Source: JABHCC01 sp964444375
Lineage (GTDB): Bacteria; Bacteroidota; Bacteroidia; Bacteroidales; UBA12481
NCBI GenBank assembly: GCA_964444375.1
Contig: CAYUGX010000185.1
Coordinates: forward strand, 1-9,766
Direction of reading: 5' to 3'
DNA: 9,766 nt
The notes beneath the pieces were generated by a model that saw nothing but the letters and a program-made list of their open reading frames with translations, had not been told where the DNA came from and searched no databases. Shown here piece after piece: positions 1 through 6,794 of this stretch. Position 1 is the stretch's first letter. Every line of letters starts with the position of its first letter. A program made the translations under genes and the position numbers.

Positions 1-27
1 CATTTTGTGTAAACCTATTTCAGGACA
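1..27 (-). mobile_element. Possible terminal end of an insertion element (mostly outside the window)
   Basis: Read on the minus strand, this stretch begins TGTCCTGAAATAGG and runs on through TTTACACAAAATG to the window edge. It starts with the 5'-TG typical of IS3-type element ends, and no gene explains it. The resemblance to a transposon terminus is from memory. No transposase, partner inverted repeat or target duplication is visible, so the call is tentative. The alternative is plain intergenic sequence of the neighbouring locus. Confidence 0.2.
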
Positions 28-32
28 AGACA

Positions 33-89
33 TTTCGCCTCTCGCCTCTCGTCTTTCGTCTCTCGCCTCTCGTCTTTCGCCTCTCTCTC
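33..89 (-). repeat. Heptanucleotide tandem repeat array (GAGRGRC-type), left copy
   Basis: On the plus strand, seven consecutive 7-bp units of form TYTCGYC occupy 33-81: TTTCGCC, TCTCGCC, TCTCGTC, TTTCGTC, TCTCGCC, TCTCGTC, TTTCGCC. A TCTCTCTC tail then runs to 89. On the minus strand this is a purine-rich GAGAGGC/GAGAGAC/GAAAGAC array that begins directly after the TAG stop (90-92) of the membrane-protein gene. The units vary by transitions only, which suggests an old or drifting array. The same repeat class occurs inverted at 9511-9576. Confidence 0.9.
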
Positions 90-944
90 CTACCCTTGTG
101 TCACTTCTCCTGTGGTGACATCGAGCTCGCTTCCGAACAGGCTATGGGGTATTGAGAAAATGACCAGGGTCATGATGGCGGCCAGTATTACTAGGCCTGG
201 CCGTGATTTTTTTCGGTTACCTACAAGGGCAGCGATCCAGAACAAGAAGGCGAATAATGTCTTATTATCTGTCAGGTCCCAGCCGAAAGGTACCCCAGTC
301 CACCAGTCGCCAAATGCATGCCATTGCACCCATGGACCAAACAGGAATCCACCAAATAGTAAAATCCAGAAAGTCCAGATGGTGAGACGTTTGAATCTTT
401 CGATTTTAAAGGCTGCATACAACCCAGCTACCGTAGCTAATAACATACCAAAAAACATAAGTATGATATGTGGGATTAAAATACTGGCGGGCACATTGTC
501 CTTAAACCGAATTACCACAGGTTCATCTTTACTTACTTCAATGGTTTCACCATACCCATTAATGACCAGATAGTATTCAAGTTTCCCTGCCGGAGGTTGA
601 ACAGGCAGGTATGCGACCATAGCGGTTTCATCTTCATATCCCAATACCTTGGTCATGAACCAACTGTGATACTTAATGTCTTTCATCTCAAATGGTACTT
701 CTGTCCAGGGTTCAGTGACTTTGAATCTTTTATATACCAGCGTTGCCTGAACATCAGTATCTTTCATTGGTAATTTGATCCGAGCATTTCTGGGGCCGTT
801 ACTGCGGATCAATTCGATCTCCCAGGTGCTGTCGTTTATGGTGATCGACTCGGTACGCTCGTAGGTCGGACCTGTTTTCTTCTGATATATTGCAGCTCCT
901 ACAGTAATCACCACAGCAGCTACCCAAATCAAGACTTTTTTCAT
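90..944 (-). CDS. Conserved membrane protein of unknown function with a periplasmic beta domain
   Basis: 284 residues. Residues 1-20 form an N-terminal membrane anchor or signal. Residues about 30-150 are a soluble, probably periplasmic, beta-rich domain resembling an Ig/fibronectin fold (inferred from alternating strands and the AYLPVQPPAG segment). Four hydrophobic helices follow at about 155-180, 188-207, 229-243 and 250-268. Between helices 2 and 3 lies a dense aromatic/polar segment, about 203-229, containing GPWVQWHAFGDWW and then GWDLTDNKTL. Histidines at 159, 209 and 267 sit at or near helix ends, as in a cofactor- or metal-binding membrane protein, but no function is established. The gene starts 11 bp after the peptidase stop, so the two are probably co-transcribed. 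I think similar proteins occur in other Bacteroidota, but I cannot name the family. Confidence 0.85.
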   Translation of the reverse strand: MKKVLIWVAAVVITVGAAIYQKKTGPTYERTESITINDSTWEIELIRSNGPRNARIKLPMKDTDVQATLVYKRFKVTEPWTEVPFEMKDIKYHSWFMTKVLGYEDETAMVAYLPVQPPAGKLEYYLVINGYGETIEVSKDEPVVIRFKDNVPASILIPHIILMFFGMLLATVAGLYAAFKIERFKRLTIWTFWILLFGGFLFGPWVQWHAFGDWWTGVPFGWDLTDNKTLFAFLFWIAALVGNRKKSRPGLVILAAIMTLVIFSIPHSLFGSELDVTTGEVTQG

Positions 945-955
945 GCTATACAGAA

Positions 956-2155
956 TTATAATTGAACAAGTAATACTAATTTCTCTCTGTTTCTTACAAC
1001 CTCAACTACGACAGTTTGTCCTTCCTCCAAAGTTCTCAGACGTGTCATATAATCATAGACATTGGTTACAGGAAGACCATTCATGCTGACAATTTTATCA
1101 CCTTTCTGAATGCCGGCTCGTTGAGCGGGTCGCCCTTCAGTGGCAAACTCTACACCCAGGCCGTCATTTGAATTGCTGGTTACATCCGGCATAATTCCCA
1201 ATGTCACTTTGAACTTTGTTCGGGCGGCCGCTTGTTGTTTTGGACCCGCTTCCTGATAAGTGAGCTCCATTGAAGAGGCTAAGTTGTATGTAATATCTGA
1301 GATCAATTCACCAATCTCTACCATGCCCGCATAGTTAATCTTTCCTGGCTCATCAGCCGGGGTATGGTAATCAATGTGAGCCCCAGTACTCAGATATAGC
1401 ACAGGGAGATCAGCGCTATAAAAAGCAGCATGATCTGAGGGGCCATAGCCTTCGGGCGATTTGGCCATTTCAAAATCATCTCCAACTTGATTTTCGAGCA
1501 ATTGATCAAACTCCATTGCAGTGCCTGTACCACCAACACTGATTTTTCGAGCTTCACCCAGTCGACCAACCATATCGAGGTTAATCATGGCTTTAATTTG
1601 ATCCATGTCAATCAGCGGATTCTCAACAAAGTACTTTGATCCGACAAGGCCCATCTCTTCCCCCGCAAATGCGATGAACAAAACAGCACTCTCTAATTCG
1701 GTTTTCTTTTCAGCTAAAGCACCTGCAATCTCAAGAATGACAGCAACTCCCGATGCATTATCATCGGCTCCATAATGAACAGCTGTTGTATCAGGAACCC
1801 GAGAACTTGAGCCGACACCACCCATGCCGAGATGATCATAATGTGCACCCAACACAATTATGGGTTTGTTTTCCAGGTCATTGCCATTCAGCAAAGCCAC
1901 CACATTGTGCGTATGGGCCTCCTTGGATAGTATTTCAGACTCCATGGTAATGACTCTACCCACTGAAAAGGAAGTACCGAGTCCCATTGAAAAGGATTTT
2001 TCGAGGGATTCTACTGTCTTCTTATTTGACTCGAGGAATTCATCTGCGACTTCGCGTTTCACGCGAATGACAGGAATTCCTACAGGAGGTTCTTTTTTCT
2101 TGACAAAGCTCAATTCATCTGCTTCATCAAATTGAGGACCTGCAACAAAAATCAC
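956..2155 (-). CDS. C-terminal fragment of M28 family peptidase (catalytic domain plus PDZ)
   Basis: 399 codons from a possible GTG start at 2155, though the piece begins mid-domain and has no signal sequence of its own. The M28 metal site is intact: H105 and D107 in AHYDHLG, D131 in ADDNASG, E166/E167 in FAGEEMGL, D194 in NLDMVGR, and H264 in DYHTP. Such enzymes cleave N-terminal residues from peptides using two zinc ions. Residues about 317-399 are a PDZ domain, with GLGVEF near its start followed by AGIQKGDKIVSMNG. If made only as this piece it would lack export and part of the PA domain. The intact active site suggests that the break is recent or is a sequence error. Confidence 0.75.
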   Translation of the reverse strand: MIFVAGPQFDEADELSFVKKKEPPVGIPVIRVKREVADEFLESNKKTVESLEKSFSMGLGTSFSVGRVITMESEILSKEAHTHNVVALLNGNDLENKPIIVLGAHYDHLGMGGVGSSSRVPDTTAVHYGADDNASGVAVILEIAGALAEKKTELESAVLFIAFAGEEMGLVGSKYFVENPLIDMDQIKAMINLDMVGRLGEARKISVGGTGTAMEFDQLLENQVGDDFEMAKSPEGYGPSDHAAFYSADLPVLYLSTGAHIDYHTPADEPGKINYAGMVEIGELISDITYNLASSMELTYQEAGPKQQAAARTKFKVTLGIMPDVTSNSNDGLGVEFATEGRPAQRAGIQKGDKIVSMNGLPVTNVYDYMTRLRTLEEGQTVVVEVVRNREKLVLLVQL

Positions 2156-2697
2156 ACTTTGGCTGTCAGTATTTTGTTCCGCTGAGAAATATAGCCAGAA
2201 AAGTAATCTTTTTGTCCCTCTTCCACATGCGGGCCTCCTTCGAGCACCATCACAACCTTGTCAGTCACATCCAGTTCTTTATATGCATCGTAACTGAAAT
2301 CTGAATGGTCGATAACCAAGCCGTAACCCGCAAAGACGAGCTCAGTCTCAATAGCCCCGTTACCTGAAAATGACAGTGGTATAAAATCAGTAGAGATGTC
2401 AAAAGCACGGCGACCAGACATTAGCAGATTATTGGGCCCGATTTCGACCTCAATAACAATATCAATATACTGATAGCCATCATCGCCCAAAAGCTCAAGC
2501 CCGTATTGATCAAACGCATCACGTATGTAGGAAGCAGCCAGGCTATCACCAACGGTGCCCGGGTATCGACCGGCCAATTCTTCTGAAGCCAGGTATTGGA
2601 TATGGTCTGTCAATTCTTCTTGCGAAATCCCTGGATCAGGATTCTGTTGACAGCCTAAAAGTAGAAGTGCTAAAATTGGGTATGTATATCTAAACAT
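2152..2697 (-). CDS. N-terminal fragment of M28 family peptidase (lipoprotein signal plus start of PA domain)
   Basis: 181 residues. The N-terminus is a lipoprotein signal: hydrophobic ILALLLLGC with lipobox LLGC, so Cys16 would be lipidated and the protein exported and membrane-anchored. Residues about 24-60 (HIQYLASEELAGRYPGT) match the N-terminal lead-in of M28 aminopeptidases, with the EELAGR motif. Residues about 95-181 are the first part of a PA domain, including LVFAGYGL and DVTDKVVMVLEGGP. The fragment stops inside the PA domain and has none of the zinc ligands, so it cannot be a peptidase alone. The stop overlaps the GTG of the next frame in the tetranucleotide GTGA (2155-2152), which would permit reinitiation. 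Confidence 0.7.
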   Translation of the reverse strand: MFRYTYPILALLLLGCQQNPDPGISQEELTDHIQYLASEELAGRYPGTVGDSLAASYIRDAFDQYGLELLGDDGYQYIDIVIEVEIGPNNLLMSGRRAFDISTDFIPLSFSGNGAIETELVFAGYGLVIDHSDFSYDAYKELDVTDKVVMVLEGGPHVEEGQKDYFSGYISQRNKILTAKV

Positions 2698-2733
2698 AAT
2701 TTGTTTCTATTGTTACAATTTTCTTTTGCGAGT

Positions 2734-2741
2734 CAAAAATA
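2734..2741 (-). promoter_or_regulatory. Candidate -7 promoter element for the M28 peptidase gene
   Basis: The minus strand reads TATTTTTG, matching the Bacteroidota -7 consensus TAnnTTTG. It lies about 37 bp upstream of the ATG at 2697. I see no TTTG or TTG at the expected -33 distance, so only half of the promoter is supported. Confidence 0.35.
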
Positions 2742-2763
2742 GTTTTTTCCGGTTGAACCCCAC

Positions 2764-2792
2764 CATAATTTTGTTAATACAATATGATTATG
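2764..2792. promoter_or_regulatory. Imperfect AT-rich dyad in the peptidase/pheT divergent spacer
   Basis: CATAAT (2764-2769) is inverted as ATTATG (2787-2792), with an inner inverted pair TTGT (2771-2774) and ACAA (2779-2782). The dyad sits about 10 bp upstream of the pheT -33 element, where a regulator could bind. In such AT-rich DNA it may be chance. Confidence 0.25.
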
Positions 2793-2801
2793 ACAAAAGT
2801 C

Positions 2802-2834
2802 TTGTTTTATTTTTCAGAATCTCGATTATATTTG
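2802..2834 (+). promoter_or_regulatory. Bacteroidota-type promoter driving the pheT leader
   Basis: A TTG at 2802-2804 and a perfect -7 element TATATTTG at 2827-2834 are separated by 22 bp, within the range seen in Bacteroidota (TTTG or TTG, about 17-23 bp, TAnnTTTG). Transcription would start near 2840. No comparable promoter is visible between here and pheT. Confidence 0.7.
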
Positions 2835-2839
2835 TAGTG

Positions 2840-2944
2840 TCGTTGTAGAAATGCAATGACATCTACCTGATCCATTCTGGATCATTCATAGGTTAGGTTT
2901 TAGGTTAGGTAAAAAGTCCGGATTTTACAATCCGGATTTTTTTT
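2840..2944 (+). ncRNA. Untranslated leader of pheT, candidate attenuator RNA (or separate small RNA)
   Basis: This is the stretch of about 105 nt from the predicted start to the terminator. It contains a short stem GTAGA/TCTAC (2846-2850 with 2862-2866), a perfect hairpin TGATCC-ATTCT-GGATCA (2868-2884), and then four TAGGT units arranged as two copies of TAGGTTAGGT (2889-2898, 2901-2910). The terminator hairpin follows. TACCT (2864-2868) can pair with AGGTA (2907-2911), and GATCC (2869-2873) with the 5' terminator arm GGATT, so alternative folds are conceivable. The only ATG-started mini-ORFs are 2 and 4 codons long with no Phe codon, so it is not an E. coli pheM-type leader peptide. No T-box signature is seen. 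Only 26 bp separate the terminator from pheT, so pheT probably depends on readthrough. Confidence 0.5.
2911..2944 (+). terminator. Intrinsic terminator upstream of pheT
   Basis: A perfect 8-bp stem TCCGGATT (2917-2924) / AATCCGGA (2929-2936) with loop TTAC is extended by a G-T wobble and five A-T pairs (AAAAA 2911-2915). It is followed by a run of eight T (2937-2944). This is a strong textbook rho-independent terminator. Its position just before pheT, with no complete gene upstream on this strand, points to an attenuator. Confidence 0.85.
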
Positions 2945-2970
2945 AATTTTGAGGCTCAAAATCATTACTG

Positions 2971-5421
2971 ATGAAGATTTCGTACAATTGGCTAACAGAC
3001 TATGTAAGCCTAGACATGCCGGCTGATAAGCTTGCTGAACTACTCACCAATACAGGATTGGAAGTTGAGGGACTGGAAGAATTTGAATCCATTAAAGGCG
3101 GGTTGAACGGCTTGGTTGTCGGTGAGGTAGTCCAATGTAGGCCCCACCCAAATGCCGACAAGTTGAGTGTGACACTTGTCAACGTTGGAGATGGAGATCC
3201 ACTGCCAATTGTATGCGGGGCACCCAATGTGGCAACAGGACAAATAGTTGTAGTTGCTCAAGTGGGCACTTGGCTACACATGGGTGACGACAGTTTTCAG
3301 ATTAAAAAGACAAAAATCCGGGGTGAACAATCCATGGGCATGATATGTGCCGAAGACGAAATTGGGATTGGCGAGGATCATGAAGGAATCATCGTTTTAG
3401 ACCAGGACCTCACCCCGGGAACTCCGGTGAGTGAGGTTATTGAGGTGATGCACGATACGGTTTTCGAAATCGGATTAACCCCAAATCGAATTGACGGAGC
3501 CTCACATATTGGAACCGCCCGTGATGTTGTAGCCTATCTGAATCAGGATGATTCAACTGCACAACTACACATGCCGGATGTGTCAAGTTTCAAACCTGAT
3601 AATACTGATCTACAAATACCGGTTGAAGTAGAAGATTCTGAGGCTTGCCCAAGGTATAGTGGTGTTACACTATCAGGAATAAAAGTAATGGATTCTCCAG
3701 TATGGCTTCAGAACAAATTGAAAGCAATAGGACAAACCCCAATCAACAACATCGTTGATATCACTAATTTCGTCTTGCATGAAACCGGCCAGCCCTTGCA
3801 TGCTTTTGATGCCAACCAAATTAAAGGCAATAAGGTAGTGATCAAAACCCTACCGGATGGTACTCTTTTTAAAACCCTTGATGACACCGAGCGTGAATTG
3901 ACATCCCGTGACCTTATGATTTGTGATGTCGAAGAGGGTTTGTGTATAGGCGGAGTGTTCGGTGGAGTTTCATCAGGGGTAAACTCTAACACATCCAGTA
4001 TATTTCTCGAGTCGGCCTGTTTTAATCCAGTTTGGATCAGAAAAACAGCAAAACATCATGGACTGAATACCGATGCATCCTTCCGTTTTGAGCGTGGTAC
4101 CGACCCAAATGGCACTGTTTATGCGCTTAAACGTGCAGCACTTTTAATTAAGGAAATTGCAGGTGGAGCCATTTCTAGTGAGCTAGTTGATTTGTATCCC
4201 AATCCCGTGAAACCGTACCCGGTTGTGCTATCCTGGTCGAACCTGGATCGGTTAACCGGGGTTCAAATCCCGCGAGAAACAGTTAGACAAATTTTAGCGC
4301 TGCTTGATTTTACGATCGTTACTGAGAATAGTGATCAACTAAACCTTGAAGTAGCTACTTACCGGGTTGATGTTACTCGCGAAGTAGACGTCATTGAAGA
4401 GATTCTTAGGATCTATGGGTACAACAATATTGGCATCTCCGATCAGGTTCAATCAACCCTATCGTATGCACCTTCTCCGGATCCTGAATTACTTGAAAAT
4501 CGCATTGCCGAGCAATTGGTCAGTTTGGGCTTTCATGAGATGATGGCGAACTCACTCACTAAATCGAGTTATTACACAAACCAGGAAGATGAGCTTAATC
4601 CCAGTGTAGTCAGGCTGCTCAATCCGCTTAGCTCAGACCTGGGTGTCATGCGTCAAAATTTACTATTTGGGGGTTTAGAGGCGGTCAAGCTCAATGCCAG
4701 CTATAAAAGAAATCAATTGAAGGTCTTTGAGTTCGGCAATACCTATGCTCTACGGGATGGGGGCAATCCACTCACAGCAGATGGATACATTGAAACCAGA
4801 CGTCTCGCACTATTCCTGACCGGAAATAAGTTCGATGAACACTGGCAAGTACAGAATGAAGCAAATACTTTTTATACTGTTAAAGGTGTTGTGAATCAAA
4901 TATTCACGCGTTTGGGATTCAAGGCCAATGAGCTTGGATTACAGCCCATTGTGAATAATGATTTCAAAGATGGACTGACTGTGTCATACAGAAACAAAGA
5001 AGTAGTTGTCTTTGGGCAGGTGAGTCAAAATAGATTAAACCATTTTGAAATTGAAACACCTGTCTTCTATGCCAGCTTTAACTGGGATCTTTTACTAAGG
5101 TTCCATGATGGATCTGTTCACTATGAAGATCTGCCGAAGTATCCCGAAGTCAGAAGAGATCTGGCATTGATCATTGATGAAAATGTAAGCTTCACAGCGA
5201 TACAGGATCTTGCCTTCCATGTAGAACGAAAGCTTTTAAAATCGGTCAATCTTTTTGATGTGTTCCAAAGCGATAAGCTTGGATCTGGTATGAAGTCATA
5301 CGCGGTTAGCTTTGTCTTACAAGATGAACGTAAAACGCTGACTGATAAGCAGATTGAAAAAGTAATGAAAGGTCTGGTATCTGCCTTTGAGCAAAAACTG
5401 GGCGCTAAGCTTCGCTCTTAG
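2971..5421 (+). CDS. pheT: Phenylalanine--tRNA ligase beta subunit
   Basis: 816 residues, full length for bacterial PheT. With PheS (not in the window) it forms the alpha2beta2 cytoplasmic enzyme that charges tRNA-Phe. Domains in order: N-terminal segment starting MKISYNWLTDYV; EMAP-type tRNA-binding domain at about 42-155 (PHPNADKL, IVCGAPNV); B3/B4 editing region at about 212-400, with ETGQPLHAFD, GGVFGGVSSG and SFRFERGTDPN; B5 domain at about 405-488 ending VDVIEEILRIYGY; catalytic-like B6-B7 at about 490-700; C-terminal FDX-ACB anticodon-arm domain at about 720-816 (YPEVRRDLALI). The ATG at 2971 gives the conserved N-terminus. Only a weak GAGG lies 16 bp upstream, normal for this phylum. 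It is likely controlled by the terminator-bearing leader. Its last 17 bp overlap the convergent HAD gene. pheS is not adjacent upstream, so the subunits are encoded apart. Confidence 0.98.
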   Translation: MKISYNWLTDYVSLDMPADKLAELLTNTGLEVEGLEEFESIKGGLNGLVVGEVVQCRPHPNADKLSVTLVNVGDGDPLPIVCGAPNVATGQIVVVAQVGTWLHMGDDSFQIKKTKIRGEQSMGMICAEDEIGIGEDHEGIIVLDQDLTPGTPVSEVIEVMHDTVFEIGLTPNRIDGASHIGTARDVVAYLNQDDSTAQLHMPDVSSFKPDNTDLQIPVEVEDSEACPRYSGVTLSGIKVMDSPVWLQNKLKAIGQTPINNIVDITNFVLHETGQPLHAFDANQIKGNKVVIKTLPDGTLFKTLDDTERELTSRDLMICDVEEGLCIGGVFGGVSSGVNSNTSSIFLESACFNPVWIRKTAKHHGLNTDASFRFERGTDPNGTVYALKRAALLIKEIAGGAISSELVDLYPNPVKPYPVVLSWSNLDRLTGVQIPRETVRQILALLDFTIVTENSDQLNLEVATYRVDVTREVDVIEEILRIYGYNNIGISDQVQSTLSYAPSPDPELLENRIAEQLVSLGFHEMMANSLTKSSYYTNQEDELNPSVVRLLNPLSSDLGVMRQNLLFGGLEAVKLNASYKRNQLKVFEFGNTYALRDGGNPLTADGYIETRRLALFLTGNKFDEHWQVQNEANTFYTVKGVVNQIFTRLGFKANELGLQPIVNNDFKDGLTVSYRNKEVVVFGQVSQNRLNHFEIETPVFYASFNWDLLLRFHDGSVHYEDLPKYPEVRRDLALIIDENVSFTAIQDLAFHVERKLLKSVNLFDVFQSDKLGSGMKSYAVSFVLQDERKTLTDKQIEKVMKGLVSAFEQKLGAKLRS

Positions 5422-6229
5422 TAAGAATACCAATTTCTTCAAGAGCGCGTGTAAATCCACTATCATTATGTGAAGGGGCAATAGTATACTGCTCTTTCAA
5501 TTCAGCGGGCGCATTACTCACCACATAGGACTGACTGGCAAAATTCAGTAAGTCCAGATCATTATAATCGTTTCCAATGGCAAATGTTTTCGAATAAGGT
5601 TCACCGAGTCGATCACACAGACTGCGACAGGCATTTCCTTTGGATACTTCGGGATGAAAGATCTCCATCCAGATCGACTCATGATCAATAGGTGAGGTAG
5701 CTCTGACTACCTTGACACCATGACACAGGCTTTTTAAGCGCTCATACTCCAGGGGATCATCTGGTAGGATAATTAAAAACTGAGAAGCTGCTCCAAAATT
5801 CGGCTCATCAACTGATAAGATCCTCTCATATCCTGAGTACAATCCCATTCGACGAGTAAAGTCAGGATGTAATTCTCCATTTACATGATAGGCATACAAA
5901 TGATTATCAGGAATGGGATTTAAAATTTTGAAGCTCACCTCCTCATCGATGAGTAACCGGGCTATGCGATAAACAGTTTGATCACTGAGGGTGAAGGATT
6001 GTATTATCTCCTTTTTGCGCCAATCCATGATGCCAGCTCCCGAACTGAAAACCAGGTAGTCTATCGGAAAATTATCTGGAATTACCCTCGAAAATGAGAA
6101 AGGAGATCGACCTGTGGCTATCACTCGAATCTGCCCAAGCCGTTCTAATCTTAGTAGGCTCTCATAATCAGTAGAAGAAACCTTCTGCTGACTCGTTAAA
6201 AGGGTTCCATCAAGGTCAGTAATGATCAT
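5405..6229 (-). CDS. Cof-type HAD-superfamily phosphatase
   Basis: 274 residues, usual size for the Cof/YidA class (HAD subfamily IIB): a cytoplasmic Mg-dependent phosphatase with a Rossmann core and a C2 cap. Motif I is DLDGTLL with nucleophile D5 and acid/base D7. Motif II is ATGR with T39. The cap spans about 85-190. Motif III is K197 (SKGNA). Motif IV is IGNDYNDLDLL with D221 and D224. The substrate is not deducible; relatives act on sugar phosphates, nucleotides or flavin precursors. The start ATG overlaps the FMN reductase stop as ATGA (6229-6226), which indicates translational coupling. The 3' end overlaps pheT on the opposite strand by 17 bp. Pairing with a flavoenzyme is suggestive of FMN-related dephosphorylation but does not show it. 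Confidence 0.92.
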   Translation of the reverse strand: MIITDLDGTLLTSQQKVSSTDYESLLRLERLGQIRVIATGRSPFSFSRVIPDNFPIDYLVFSSGAGIMDWRKKEIIQSFTLSDQTVYRIARLLIDEEVSFKILNPIPDNHLYAYHVNGELHPDFTRRMGLYSGYERILSVDEPNFGAASQFLIILPDDPLEYERLKSLCHGVKVVRATSPIDHESIWMEIFHPEVSKGNACRSLCDRLGEPYSKTFAIGNDYNDLDLLNFASQSYVVSNAPAELKEQYTIAPSHNDSGFTRALEEIGILTKSEA

Positions 6230-6768
6230 TTCAAGGCATGGGTTAACCAGAAAAACTCTTTTAAGAAAGGTTGCACTTTGACCGGAAAACTTGGGTCTGT
6301 AAGCTGGCCATCATCATCAAATTTCTCTTCAACCTCGCCCACAAAAAGTTTAAACGGTGACACAACTCCTTTAACATGCAGAACCCAGGCTTGCAAGTGT
6401 TGCATGGCATTGGCTCCACCCAATTTACCAGCGCTCACTGTAACCAAGGCAAACGCTTTTTTAACATACTCAGGTTTAAAATAATCCAGGGTATTTTTTA
6501 AGGCCCCTGAATAGCTTCCGTTGTATTCGGGAGTAACTAATATGATTCCATTTGCCTCCATCAGGTAGTGGCTGAATTTCTTCATTTCGTCAGGAACAGA
6601 TTCAAGGTATTTCATTCGCTCTTCCATTATCGGAAAGTCATATTCTTTCACATCGAGTAACTGACAATCTATTCCCTCTGCCTGGCTCAGTAATTCATAC
6701 AGATATTTTGACACCCAATAGCTTTTTCGGCCAATTCGGGCACTCCCATTCACAATGACAATTTTCAT
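6226..6768 (-). CDS. NADPH-dependent FMN reductase family protein
   Basis: 180 residues from the ATG at 6768, a flavodoxin-like fold that moves electrons from NAD(P)H via FMN to flavin, quinone or other acceptors in the cytoplasm. It opens with strand KIVIVNGSARIGR, whose GSARIGRKSYW segment is the FMN phosphate loop (family GSxRxxS, the last Ser slightly displaced). The signature TPEYNGSYSGALKNTLDYF (about 79-97) binds the isoalloxazine ring. SAGKLGGANAMQHLQ (about 112-126) is the usual third flavin loop. An in-frame ATG at 6795 adds nine residues, but family proteins begin right at the first strand, and a -7 promoter element overlaps the longer start. I therefore prefer 6768. It is the first gene of an operon with the HAD phosphatase. 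Confidence 0.92.
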   Translation of the reverse strand: MKIVIVNGSARIGRKSYWVSKYLYELLSQAEGIDCQLLDVKEYDFPIMEERMKYLESVPDEMKKFSHYLMEANGIILVTPEYNGSYSGALKNTLDYFKPEYVKKAFALVTVSAGKLGGANAMQHLQAWVLHVKGVVSPFKLFVGEVEEKFDDDGQLTDPSFPVKVQPFLKEFFWLTHALK

Positions 6769-6794
6769 TATTGTTTGCTTTGCTCTTTGAAACA

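Larger units (their letters stand above)
956..2697 (-). pseudogene. M28 zinc peptidase lipoprotein with PA and PDZ domains, interrupted by a frameshift
   Basis: Two adjacent minus-strand frames together form one family-typical protein of about 580 residues: lipoprotein signal, PA (protease-associated) insert, M28 catalytic domain, C-terminal PDZ. The first frame ends at a TGA (2154-2152) right after residues ILTAKV. The second resumes with IFVAGP, which matches the strand that normally follows in the PA domain. Family members usually have a short helix with a Gly-Ala pair between these points, and it is absent. This suggests a deletion of roughly a dozen bases (not a multiple of 3) rather than a one-base slip, but I cannot align it here. 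A sequencing or assembly error, or two separately translated pieces, remain possible. Confidence 0.7.

Noticed and set aside
112..573. Open frame on the plus strand opposite the membrane-protein gene
   Set aside because: The minus-strand frame has a clear signal anchor, membrane helices and a coherent layout; the plus frame is its shadow with no recognisable protein features.
1753..2135. Two overlapping plus-strand open frames opposite the peptidase
   Set aside because: They lie opposite conserved M28 catalytic sequence and look like low-complexity antisense translation.
2840..2971. T-box or Phe leader-peptide control of pheT
   Set aside because: No conserved T-box sequence and no ATG-started ORF with Phe codons is present in the leader.
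3000..3992. Minus-strand open frames inside pheT
   Set aside because: pheT is certain in the plus frame over this whole region; the antisense frames are rich in Pro and Ser and resemble no family.
5405..5432. Hairpin CTAAG/CTTAG at the end of pheT as a terminator
   Set aside because: The stem is only about 5 bp and no T-tract follows it.
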